Source: Lachnospiraceae bacterium (GTDB lineage: Bacteria > Bacillota > Clostridia > Lachnospirales > Lachnospiraceae). From it: 37,704 nt of DNA. The DNA is taken from positions 1 to 37,704 of the forward strand of contig JAILHF010000015.1 in NCBI GenBank assembly GCA_024696005.1. The letters are read 5' to 3'. Every line of letters starts with the position of its first letter. The stretch's first letter is position 1. Shown here in pieces: positions 8,803 through 16,051 of this stretch. A model generated the notes under the pieces. The model saw nothing but the letters and a program-made list of their open reading frames with translations, did no database searches and was not told the origin of the DNA. The translations under genes were made by a program, and so were the position numbers.

Positions 8803-8825
8803 GCCGATAGGCGGCAAGCCTGCTG
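8803..8825 (+). repeat. Remnant copy of the GGCGGCAAGCC hairpin repeat
   Basis: The sequence GCCGATAGGCGGCAAGCCTGC (8803-8823) differs at one position from 37629-37649, where it is the right half of a perfect hairpin. Here the left half is lost, so this appears to be a decayed copy of the same dispersed element, in the divergent intergenic region before the GGDEF gene. Confidence 0.55.
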
Positions 8826-8842
8826 CTATCAAAAAAAAACTC

Positions 8843-8871
8843 TGTTCAGAGGCTGTGTTATCTGATATAAT
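8843..8871 (+). promoter_or_regulatory. Promoter of the sensor-GGDEF / transporter operon
   Basis: A perfect TATAAT (8866-8871) lies 33 bp before the ATG at 8905. The best -35 candidate, TGTTCA at 8843 with a 17-bp gap, is poor, so an activator may be needed or the box is simply weak. Confidence 0.5.
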
Positions 8872-8904
8872 GAATTCGTGATTGTGCATTCCCGAGGGAG
8901 AGTA

Positions 8905-10830
8905 ATGAAGAAAAAAATCGCTGTTTACGCAAACGGCTGGAGCATGGAAGCCATGCAGCAGATTGTGGAAGGGATACGGAAGTATGCGGTCAACGAGGAT
9001 TTCGATACTTTCGTCTTCTTGAGTTTTGCGTCCTACAGCGAATATGCCACCCTCAACCAGGGCGAACTGAACATCTACAAACTCGCCGACATGGAGGATT
9101 TTGACGGGCTCATCGTCCTTTCCACCATGCTCAACTCCAACGAAACCGCCGAAGAACTCTGCCGCCAGGCCCTCGAAAAGAAGATCCCCTGCGTCAGCAT
9201 CGGCATGGAAGTGGAGGGCGTTCCCTGCGTGCGCATCAGCAATGCCAAAGGCATGCGGGATCTGGTAACGCATCTGATCGAAGATCACAATGTAAAACGC
9301 ATCCTCTTCATAGGCGGCACTCCCGATCATGTGGACAGCCTCGAGCGTCTGCAGGTCACAAAGAGCGTCATGGCCCGCTACGGCCTTACCCTGGCGGAAG
9401 AGGACATCGTATACGGCGAATGGGGCAATTCCGTGCCCCAGCATCTCATGGATAAACTGGTGGACTCGGGTGAAAAGCTCCCCGATGCCATCGTCTGCGC
9501 CAACGACATCATGGCGCTGGCAGCCTCTTCCGAACTGCTGCGCAAGGGCGTTTCCCTTCCGGAAGACGTCATCGTGACCGGTTTCGACAACATCCGGCCC
9601 GGTATGGATTTTTATCCCGCCCTCAGCACCGTCAGCCAGAATTACGCAAACGTAGGCTTCCAATGCTGCGAGCTGCTGTTCAACATCATCCGGGGCCGGG
9701 AATACGAGCCCACGCTCATACTCCCCTCTTCCTTTGTAAAGGGGGAAAGCTGCGGCTGCTCCGGAGACCGGGATTATGCTTCCCATCACCGCAACTACTG
9801 CCAGCGTTCCTATCAGGTCTTTGTGGATACTTCACTCCTGGAGCAGACGGAGCGCGTGATGAGGCAGAAGATCTCGGAGATCCCGGATTACAATTCCCTC
9901 AAGACGATCCTGCAGAACCACTATACCGCGCATCACCGCTTCGAGGGGCCGGATTTCTATCTGATCCTGAATTCCGAATACTTCCGGGATGCCACAGCCG
10001 ACGAGGAGGAGCTCTGGACCAAGGGCTTCGGCGACAAGCTGGAGGTGATCGTTGCCCTCAAGGACGGGCGCATCCAGCGGGAAAACGAGGTGGATCACAA
10101 GACCCTCGTCCCCGGTTACCGGAAGATCCAGGGCAAACAGCATGTATTCTACTTCATGCCCCTACATTATTATCAGTATAATTACGGCTATGTTGTCCTT
10201 GCGGATGATCCTCCCCTTCTTTCGGAGAATTCCCTGTACCCTTATCTGGAAAAACTGCAGCAGTCCCTGAAGCTGCTCCGGAGCAATCTGCGTCTGGATG
10301 CCCTGAACAAGAACCTGACCCTGATCTATGACAAGGATCCGATGACGGGACTGTACAACCGCTTCATATATGAGAACAAAGCCACTCCTCTCTATGAGGA
10401 ATGCCGGCGCAAGAATTCCCACATGATGGTCATGTTCGTGGATATCAACTACATGAAGAGGATCAACGACCGCTTCGGACACATCCACGGCGACAACGCC
10501 ATCAAGACCGTCGCGGACTCCATCAAAGCCAACGTCCGCGAGGGTTGGATCCCCGTGCGTTTCGGCGGTGACGAATTCCTGATCATCGCACCAGACAGTG
10601 ATGAAAACGATGCAGTGAAGGTCAAAAACGCGATCCTGGATTTCCTGGAGAAAAGGAACAACAACGGTTCGCGCCCCTACCGCATCTCGGTCAGCTGTGC
10701 CTACGTGGTCACGGATCCGAACAGCGAGGAAAGCCTGCAGGAATATGTCAAGGAAGCCGACCGGCTGATGTACGAAGTCAAACAGCGTGTCCACGCCGCG
10801 GACGCCAATCCGGCGAAGCCCGAGTCGTAA
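8905..10830 (+). CDS. LacI-type sugar-binding sensor with GGDEF diguanylate cyclase
   Basis: A 641-residue soluble protein. Residues about 1-280 form a periplasmic-binding-protein-like domain of the LacI/GalR type (KKIAVYANGW at the start, IVCANDIMALAASSELLRKG and VTGFDNI later), but there is no helix-turn-helix in front and no signal peptide, so it should sense a cytoplasmic ligand. A Cys-rich junction (SCGCSG) and a GAF-like middle region follow. The C-terminal GGDEF domain is intact: DPMTGLYNR, FVDINYMKRINDRFGHIHGD, and RFGGDEF with GGDEF at 554-558, so it should make cyclic di-GMP. The usual RxxD inhibitory site before GGDEF reads REGW and is missing. The ATG at 8905 is preferred over an upstream GTG because GAGGGAGAG precedes it. 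The transporter gene starts 3 bp after the stop. Confidence 0.88.
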   Translation: MKKKIAVYANGWSMEAMQQIVEGIRKYAVNEDFDTFVFLSFASYSEYATLNQGELNIYKLADMEDFDGLIVLSTMLNSNETAEELCRQALEKKIPCVSIGMEVEGVPCVRISNAKGMRDLVTHLIEDHNVKRILFIGGTPDHVDSLERLQVTKSVMARYGLTLAEEDIVYGEWGNSVPQHLMDKLVDSGEKLPDAIVCANDIMALAASSELLRKGVSLPEDVIVTGFDNIRPGMDFYPALSTVSQNYANVGFQCCELLFNIIRGREYEPTLILPSSFVKGESCGCSGDRDYASHHRNYCQRSYQVFVDTSLLEQTERVMRQKISEIPDYNSLKTILQNHYTAHHRFEGPDFYLILNSEYFRDATADEEELWTKGFGDKLEVIVALKDGRIQRENEVDHKTLVPGYRKIQGKQHVFYFMPLHYYQYNYGYVVLADDPPLLSENSLYPYLEKLQQSLKLLRSNLRLDALNKNLTLIYDKDPMTGLYNRFIYENKATPLYEECRRKNSHMMVMFVDINYMKRINDRFGHIHGDNAIKTVADSIKANVREGWIPVRFGGDEFLIIAPDSDENDAVKVKNAILDFLEKRNNNGSRPYRISVSCAYVVTDPNSEESLQEYVKEADRLMYEVKQRVHAADANPAKPES

Positions 10831-10833
10831 GCC

Positions 10834-11979
10834 ATGTCACGCGTCATTGCCTTTCTGAAAAAAGATGCCATGCTTGCCGTTTCGCTGGCAGCCGCCATAT
10901 TCTCGCTTTTCCTGACGCCGCCTTCCGTGGCGCTTTTTAAGGATATCGACTGGCATACCCTGGGCACGCTCCTCATGATGCTCTGCGTGCTCGAAGGCTT
11001 CAAGCAGGAAAACATCTTCCGCCCGCTGATCCGTCTGAGCACGCATTTTTCCACGCAGGCAGGTCTCTCTCTTTTTCTGATCTTCGGCGTGTTTTTCACC
11101 TCGATGTTCGTTACGAATGACGTGTCACTTCTTATTTTTGTGCCATTGACGATCCTTCTGTTTCGCGGAGAAAAAAAGGAGCATTATATCCTGCCCGTGA
11201 TCTCGATGGAGAATATCGCCGCGATCCGCGGATCCCTTCTGATGCCCTTCGGCAGCCCGCAGAACCTCTTTCTGTATTCCCAGTCCGGGATCAGCGCTCC
11301 GCACTTCATGCTTCACATGTCCCCTCTCTGCCTCATGTCGGCCGTGCTTTTGATCCTCTTTGTTTTTGTCCTGTACCGGAAAGACCGCAAAGAACTCATC
11401 AGGATCGACCAGAAGGAAGTGGCCGGAGAATGGAAGAAAGAGGGACGCGTCCGGCGCATCGCCTACCTTTCCCTCTTTGTGCTTGTGCTGCTCACCATCG
11501 TGACGCGCACGAAGTACTGGCCCTTTGCCGTCGGCATCGTGCTGCTTGTGATCGCCATCGTGGACCTGAATCTTTTTACCAAGGTGGATTATGTGCTGCT
11601 TGTCACCTTCTTCTGCTTCTTCATCTTTTCATCCCAGGTTGCGTCCAATCCCGGGATCTCGGCCTTTCTGAAAAAGGCTGTCGCAGGACACGAGTACTTC
11701 TGGGCCATCGGCTTGAGCCAGGTCATCTCGAACGTGCCTGCCTCCATCGTGCTCTATCCCTTCAGTGAGAACTTCTCGGGCCTGATCTATGGTGCGGATA
11801 CCGCCGGCCTGTGTTCCCTGATCGGCTCACTGGCTTCGGTCATCAACTACCGCATCTATGTACGGGAATATCCGGGCAAAGGAAAGGACTTCATCAAGAC
11901 CTTTACCCTCATCAGCTGGGCGTTCTTTGCCATCGTGGTGATCCCCGGCTGGCTGCTTTCCCACTGGCCGTTCTTTTAA
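10834..11979 (+). CDS. ArsB/NhaD/SLC13-superfamily transporter
   Basis: A 381-residue polytopic membrane protein with about ten hydrophobic helices. Features of the ion-transporter superfamily are visible: VTNDVSLLIFVPLTILL in the first half, SLLMPFGSPQNLFLY with its helix-break Pro/Gly/Asn residues, and a matching ISNVPASIVLYPF in the second half. The family moves anions (arsenite, citrate, dicarboxylates) or exchanges Na+ and H+; the substrate cannot be read from sequence. It starts 3 bp after the sensor-GGDEF stop with no clear ribosome site, so it is probably translationally coupled. That makes the sensor's ligand or c-di-GMP output a plausible partner of this transporter. Confidence 0.8.
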   Translation: MSRVIAFLKKDAMLAVSLAAAIFSLFLTPPSVALFKDIDWHTLGTLLMMLCVLEGFKQENIFRPLIRLSTHFSTQAGLSLFLIFGVFFTSMFVTNDVSLLIFVPLTILLFRGEKKEHYILPVISMENIAAIRGSLLMPFGSPQNLFLYSQSGISAPHFMLHMSPLCLMSAVLLILFVFVLYRKDRKELIRIDQKEVAGEWKKEGRVRRIAYLSLFVLVLLTIVTRTKYWPFAVGIVLLVIAIVDLNLFTKVDYVLLVTFFCFFIFSSQVASNPGISAFLKKAVAGHEYFWAIGLSQVISNVPASIVLYPFSENFSGLIYGADTAGLCSLIGSLASVINYRIYVREYPGKGKDFIKTFTLISWAFFAIVVIPGWLLSHWPFF

Positions 11980-11994
11980 GCCATTGCCCGATTG

Positions 11995-12023
11995 TTGCGA
12001 TTTTCTGCTTAAATTTTTCGCAA
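11995..12023. promoter_or_regulatory. Inverted repeat before the GH94 promoter, possible operator
   Basis: TTGCGA (11995-12000) and TCGCAA (12018-12023) form an inverted repeat ending 7 bp before the -35 box of the GH94 promoter. It has no T-tract for a terminator. A regulator-binding site is possible; the arms are only 6 bp. Confidence 0.25.
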
Positions 12024-12030
12024 TACCATC

Positions 12031-12059
12031 TTGTTATCCGTTCCCCCATATTATATAAT
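12031..12059 (+). promoter_or_regulatory. Strong promoter of the GH94 phosphorylase gene
   Basis: TTGTTA (12031-12036) and a perfect TATAAT (12054-12059) are spaced by 17 bp. The leader to the ATG is about 55 nt and carries the ribosome site AAAAAAGGAG. Confidence 0.7.
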
Positions 12060-12121
12060 GTAGCGGATAGGGCTCAATGACGGGCCTTTGGCAAAAAACT
12101 ATGAAAAAAGGAGAATCAAGC

Positions 12122-14605
12122 ATGAAATTCGGTTACTTTGATGACGCCAACAGAGAATACGTCATCACCACTCCCAAAACCCCTTATCCCTGGATCAACT
12201 ATCTGGGAACACAGGGCTTCTTTTCCCTGATCTCCAACACTGCCGGCGGTTATTCCTTCTATAAGGATGCCCGTCTCCGCAGGATCACCCGTTACCGCTA
12301 CAACAATGTCCCCATTGACATGGGCGGCCGGTATTTCTATATCAATGATAACGGCACCATCTGGAATCCGGGCTGGTCTCCCGTAAAGACCGAGCTCGAC
12401 GCCTACGAGTGCCGTCACGGCATGGGCTACACCATCATCAGCGGCAAAATGGCCGACCTGAAGGCGCAGCTCACCTTCTTTGTTCCTCAGGATTATGACG
12501 GGGAAGTACAGCAGCTGGTGCTGACCAACGAAGGAAGCGCCGACAAGACCTTCTCCCTCTTCTCTTTTGCCGAGTGGTGTCTGTGGGATGCGCAGGACGA
12601 TTCCAACAACTTCCAGCGCAACTTCTCCACCGGCCGCGTAGAGGTGGACGGCTCCGTGATCTATCACAAGACCGAGTACAGAGACCGCCGCAACCACTAT
12701 GCTTTCTATTCCGTAAATGACAGCATCGACGGCTACGATACCGACAGGGATTCCTTCATCGGCCTGTACAACGGATTCAACAATCCTGAAGCCGTCCTTG
12801 ACGGGAAGGCAACGGATTCCTTTGCAGACGGCTGGGCTCCCATCGCTTCCCATTACAAGAAGATCAGCTTAAAGCCCGGCGAGACCAAGACCCTTGTCTT
12901 CGTGCTGGGTTATGTGGAGATGCCTCAGGATCAGAAGTTCGAGGCCGACGGCAAGACCATCAACAAGGTGAAGGCCAAGGAGATGATCGCGAAGTATGAC
13001 ACGCCCGAGAAGTTTGCAGCGGGCATGAAGGAGCTCCGCGCTTACTGGGATAAGCTTCTCGGCATCCTGAATGTTGATACGCCGGACGACAAGGTCAACC
13101 GCATGGTCAACATCTGGAACCAGTACCAGTGTATGGTCACCTTCAACCTTTCCCGTTCCGCTTCCTACTTTGAGAGCGGGATCGGCCGCGGCATGGGCTT
13201 CCGTGATTCCAACCAGGATATCCTGGGCTTCGTTCACCAGATCCCTGACCGTGCAAAGGAGCGCATCATCGACATCGCTTCCACCCAGTTCCCGGACGGC
13301 GGCTGCTACCATCAGTACCAGCCCCTCACCAAGAAGGGCAACGCGGATATCGGCGGCGATTTCTCCGATGATCCCCTGTGGCTCATCCTCTCCGTTTCCG
13401 CATACATCAAGGAGACCGGCGACTGGTCCATCCTGGACGAGATGGTTCCTTACGACAACGACATGTCCGTTGCACAGACCATGCTGGAGCACCTGAAGGT
13501 TTCCTTCTATCACATCGTAAACAACCTGGGACCTCACGGCCTGCCTCTGGCAATGCGCGCGGACTGGAACGACTGCATCAACCTTTCCTGCTTCTCCGAC
13601 ACGCCGGGCGAGTCCTTCCAGACCTATACCAATCCGAAGTTTGCGGCAGAGGGCGGTTATTCCAAGACTGCCGAGTCCGTGATGGTTGCCGCACTCTTCA
13701 CCTACACCGGTCCCAACTATGTGGCGATCCTCAAGCACCTCGGCAAAGAGGATGAGGCTGCAGCTGCACAGGCCGAGATCGACAAGATGAAGAAGAACAT
13801 GATGGAATCCGCATGGGACGGCGACTGGTTCCTGCGTGCTTACGATGCAAACGGCGAGAAGATGGGCTCCAAGGAATGCGAGGAAGGCCAGATCTTCATC
13901 GAGCCCCAGGGCTTTGCCATCATGTCCGATGTAGGCAAGGAGCAGGGCACCGCAGAAAAGACCCTTGCCGCCATCGACGAGCGGCTGAACACGGAATTCG
14001 GCCTTGTGCTGAACAATCCTGCTTTCTCCAAGTATTACATCCAGTACGGTGAGATCTCTACCTATCCCGGCGGCTACAAGGAGAATGCCGGCATCTTCAC
14101 CCACAACAATGCATGGATCATCTGCGCCGCGGCCTATGCCGGTGCCGGCGATCAGGCATTCAAGTATTATTCCGAGATCGCTCCTGCCTTCACCGAGGAG
14201 ACCTCCGACATCCACAAGACCGAGCCCTATGTATACGGTCAGATGATCGGCGGCAAGGATGCCGGTTCCGATATCGGCCGCACCGGCCGCAACTTCGGTC
14301 AGGGCAAGAACTCCTGGCTCACCGGTACTGCCGCATGGAACATGGTCGCGATCTCCCAGTACATCCTGGGTGTGCAGCCCGACTTTGACGGTCTGCGCAT
14401 CGATCCTTCCATCCCCTCCGCATGGGACGGCCTTGAGGCTACCAGACAGTTCCGGAATGCCACCTACAAGATCAAGGTAAGCAATCCTTCCCATGTCTGC
14501 AAGGGCATCAAGAGCGTCACCGTGGACGGCAACGCCATCGAGGGCAACCTCATCCCCGCTTTCAGCGACGGAAAGACCCACGACGTGGTCGTTGTGATGG
14601 GCTGA
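12122..14605 (+). CDS. Cellobiose phosphorylase (GH94)
   Basis: An 827-residue cytoplasmic enzyme that phosphorolyses cellobiose to glucose 1-phosphate and glucose, saving ATP during cellulose or cellodextrin use. The N-terminus [29 protein letters not shown] and the catalytic-barrel stretch [10 protein letters not shown] are characteristic of the family; the general acid should be Asp484 (the D of NDC). Other GH94 marks are [15 protein letters not shown] and [14 protein letters not shown]. Length fits cellobiose phosphorylases (about 810-830). Specificity toward cellobiose rather than another beta-glucoside is inferred from overall resemblance. The ATG at 12122 follows AAAGGAGAATCAAGC. Codon use looks more biased (many GCC, AAG, ATC) than in neighbours, consistent with high expression. 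It has its own promoter and terminator. Confidence 0.92.
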   Translation: MKFGYFDDANREYVITTPKTPYPWINYLGTQGFFSLISNTAGGYSFYKDARLRRITRYRYNNVPIDMGGRYFYINDNGTIWNPGWSPVKTELDAYECRHGMGYTIISGKMADLKAQLTFFVPQDYDGEVQQLVLTNEGSADKTFSLFSFAEWCLWDAQDDSNNFQRNFSTGRVEVDGSVIYHKTEYRDRRNHYAFYSVNDSIDGYDTDRDSFIGLYNGFNNPEAVLDGKATDSFADGWAPIASHYKKISLKPGETKTLVFVLGYVEMPQDQKFEADGKTINKVKAKEMIAKYDTPEKFAAGMKELRAYWDKLLGILNVDTPDDKVNRMVNIWNQYQCMVTFNLSRSASYFESGIGRGMGFRDSNQDILGFVHQIPDRAKERIIDIASTQFPDGGCYHQYQPLTKKGNADIGGDFSDDPLWLILSVSAYIKETGDWSILDEMVPYDNDMSVAQTMLEHLKVSFYHIVNNLGPHGLPLAMRADWNDCINLSCFSDTPGESFQTYTNPKFAAEGGYSKTAESVMVAALFTYTGPNYVAILKHLGKEDEAAAAQAEIDKMKKNMMESAWDGDWFLRAYDANGEKMGSKECEEGQIFIEPQGFAIMSDVGKEQGTAEKTLAAIDERLNTEFGLVLNNPAFSKYYIQYGEISTYPGGYKENAGIFTHNNAWIICAAAYAGAGDQAFKYYSEIAPAFTEETSDIHKTEPYVYGQMIGGKDAGSDIGRTGRNFGQGKNSWLTGTAAWNMVAISQYILGVQPDFDGLRIDPSIPSAWDGLEATRQFRNATYKIKVSNPSHVCKGIKSVTVDGNAIEGNLIPAFSDGKTHDVVVVMG

Positions 14606-14631
14606 TCGAACGCCGGGCTGATCCTACTTCG

Positions 14632-14653
14632 GCCACGCAGCTGTATGCGTGAC
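14632..14653. repeat. GCCACGCA hairpin repeat copy
   Basis: GCCACGCA - 6 nt - TGCGTGAC followed by TCGGGAC. The same element is at 37671-37699 (GCCACGCA - 6 nt - TGCGTGGC, then TCGGGAC), with a relative near 144-171. It lies between the GH94 stop and its terminator. Confidence 0.6.
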
Positions 14654-14682
14654 TCGGGACGTAACAAAGAACAGTGCATCAG

Positions 14683-14709
14683 AAAAGGGCTGCTGCTGCA
14701 GCCCTTTTT
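14683..14709 (+). terminator. Rho-independent terminator of the GH94 gene
   Basis: AAAA-GGGCTGC-TGCT-GCAGCCC-TTTTT: a 7-bp GC-rich stem (14687-14693 with 14698-14704), a TGCT loop and a T-tract, 78 bp after the stop codon. Confidence 0.9.
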
Positions 14710-14742
14710 CGTTTCCTTTTCGATTCCTTTTCGTTTCCCTTG
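14710..14742. repeat. Three 11-bp tandem repeats
   Basis: CGTTTCCTTTT, CGATTCCTTTT and CGTTTCCCTTG follow directly on each other, a pyrimidine-rich run just past the terminator and before the hairpin array. CGATTCC (14721) can also pair with GGAATCG (14743). Confidence 0.5.
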
Positions 14743-14827
14743 GGAATCGTCTCCTGCCCTGTCGGTCAGTGAATGAGCTTTCCTTACGGTGACGGACGGT
14801 TTTACGTCGATCGGGGTGGGAGATACA

Positions 14828-15108
14828 GGGACGGAATCCAGAGAATCGGGTTTTCCGTCCCCTCATTTCGTTTGATCGAGCGATAAAAGGGACGAAATTC
14901 GTGAAAAAGGGTTTTCCGGCCAACGATCATGTGGGATTGGATGATAAAAGGGACGATTTTCAGGAAAAATGAATTTCCGTCCACTGATTTTATGAGAACA
15001 GTAGCTAAAAGGGGACGAATTTACAGAAAACCGAGATTTCCGGCCACGGTTTTTGTTACCCCGGCGGAAAAAAAGCAACGAAATTCAGGAAAATGTGAAT
15101 TCCGTTGC
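14828..15108. repeat. Tandem array of five imperfect hairpin units (61-63 bp period)
   Basis: Left arms lie at 14829 (GGACGGAA), 14890 (GGACGAAA), 14951 (GGACGATT), 15013 (GGACGAAT) and 15076 (CAACGAAATTC). Matching right arms end near 14860, 14921, 14982, 15045 and 15107 (TTCCGTCC, TTCCGGCC, TTCCGTCC, TTCCGGCC, GAATTCCGTTG). Spacers vary but three of the four end in a TAAAAG-like run. Unit 5 replaces GGACG/CGTCC by CAACG/CGTTG on both sides, keeping the pairing. Units 2 and 4 share the same right-arm change (GGCC), giving an alternating pattern. No gene fits this stretch, which lies between convergent genes. The units are too divergent for a CRISPR array. Confidence 0.75.
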
Positions 15109-15139
15109 CGGATACAGAGCGTCAAAGGAAGGGTTTCTG

Positions 15140-15988
15140 TCAGGGTTTCGAAAGGAGCAGTTCCTCTCCGGGTTTCAGGATCTTTGCCCCTGCCGGCGCG
15201 AACAACGCTGCGTTATCCGCATCAAAATCCGTTTTGGACGCATCTCCCGTATGATAGGGAATGTTCACCTTCGCTCCGACCAGCTCCGCACAGGCAGCCG
15301 CTTCCACGGGATCCATGTTGTATACCCCATCGCAGCAGTAAAAGGCATAATCGAGCTTTTCCTCTGCGAGCGTTGCCATCTGATCGGTCGTGGAGGTATC
15401 TCCGCTGATGTATACGCTCACCTCGTTGGGAAAACGAAGGATATATCCCACACTGGTCAGCTTGTAATGATTTGCGTTGTAGGCTTCCACCGCTTCGACC
15501 TGAACGTAACCCAGATCAAAATTCTGATATTCCCCGCCGGCCAAAGCCTCCTTCTGCGTGATGAGCTCACAGTCATCCGCTCTGGACGTGATCTTGGAAA
15601 GCACGTTGTGATCGAAATGATCGTGTGTCTGCAGGATCAGGTCGGCTGTCATGTCATAGTCCGATCCGCTGAAGGGATCCACATAGATGACCTTTCCTTC
15701 CCCGGTAACGATCCTGAGGCTCGCGTGGCCCATGTACAGCAGGGTCGGATCCGCTAAAGCTGCCCCGTCATCCTGCTTCTGCGTCTCAGTCGTTCCGTCG
15801 GCAGGTTCCGTCTGCTGCGCTTCCGTCTGTTCCGGTTCCGTCACTTCCGGTTCCGCTTTTTCCGTTTCCGGATTTTCCGTTTCGGTCTTTTCCGCCGCTG
15901 CCGGCGCCTCCGTTCCCGAAGAGCAGGCCGTCAGGCAGAACGCTGCGGACACAACACAAAAGAATTCAAATGCTGTTTTTCCTCTCAT
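15140..15988 (-). CDS. Metallo-beta-lactamase-fold hydrolase, lipoprotein
   Basis: A 282-residue exported lipoprotein. The signal peptide ends in LTAC-SSG (lipobox), then comes a 50-residue Glu/Thr/Pro-rich linker, then a UlaG-like metallo-beta-lactamase fold starting LLYMGHASLRI. The metal site is visible as THDHFDH, with ISGDTS as the second Asp motif and IPYHTGD near the C-terminus. Family members are metal-dependent hydrolases; substrate unknown, and its place is the outer face of the membrane. I chose the second of two close ATGs (15988) because GGAG lies 8 nt before it; the first ATG would be too close. A good promoter is at 16017-16046. The gene is monocistronic and converges on the hairpin array. 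Confidence 0.85.
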   Translation of the reverse strand: MRGKTAFEFFCVVSAAFCLTACSSGTEAPAAAEKTETENPETEKAEPEVTEPEQTEAQQTEPADGTTETQKQDDGAALADPTLLYMGHASLRIVTGEGKVIYVDPFSGSDYDMTADLILQTHDHFDHNVLSKITSRADDCELITQKEALAGGEYQNFDLGYVQVEAVEAYNANHYKLTSVGYILRFPNEVSVYISGDTSTTDQMATLAEEKLDYAFYCCDGVYNMDPVEAAACAELVGAKVNIPYHTGDASKTDFDADNAALFAPAGAKILKPGEELLLSKP

Positions 15989-16016
15989 GTGCATTACTCC
16001 TTTCCACATGCGCCCC

Positions 16017-16046
16017 ATACTATCATATATGGCACAGTGCTGTCAA
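16017..16046 (-). promoter_or_regulatory. Promoter of the MBL-fold lipoprotein gene
   Basis: On the minus strand a perfect TTGACA (16041-16046) and TAGTAT (16017-16022, 5/6) are 18 bp apart, 28 bp before the ATG and just past the YfhO-like stop codon. Confidence 0.7.
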
Positions 16047-16051
16047 CCGCC

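Noticed and set aside
8689-9789. N-terminal extension of the RNA methyltransferase
   Set aside because: The open frame continues antisense through the GGDEF gene, but family similarity starts at the ATG at 8688 and a promoter fits just upstream of it.
12869-14581. Minus-strand open frame of 570 codons
   Set aside because: Shadow of the strongly codon-biased GH94 gene.
14624-15078. Small minus-strand open frames over the hairpin array
   Set aside because: Repeated GRK-F-RPF-like words arise from the DNA repeats; the 61-63 bp period breaks the frame, and no ribosome site is seen.
14828-15108. CRISPR array
   Set aside because: Units have a regular period but the repeat parts differ too much from one another, the spacers share a TAAAAG-like end, and no cas gene is present.
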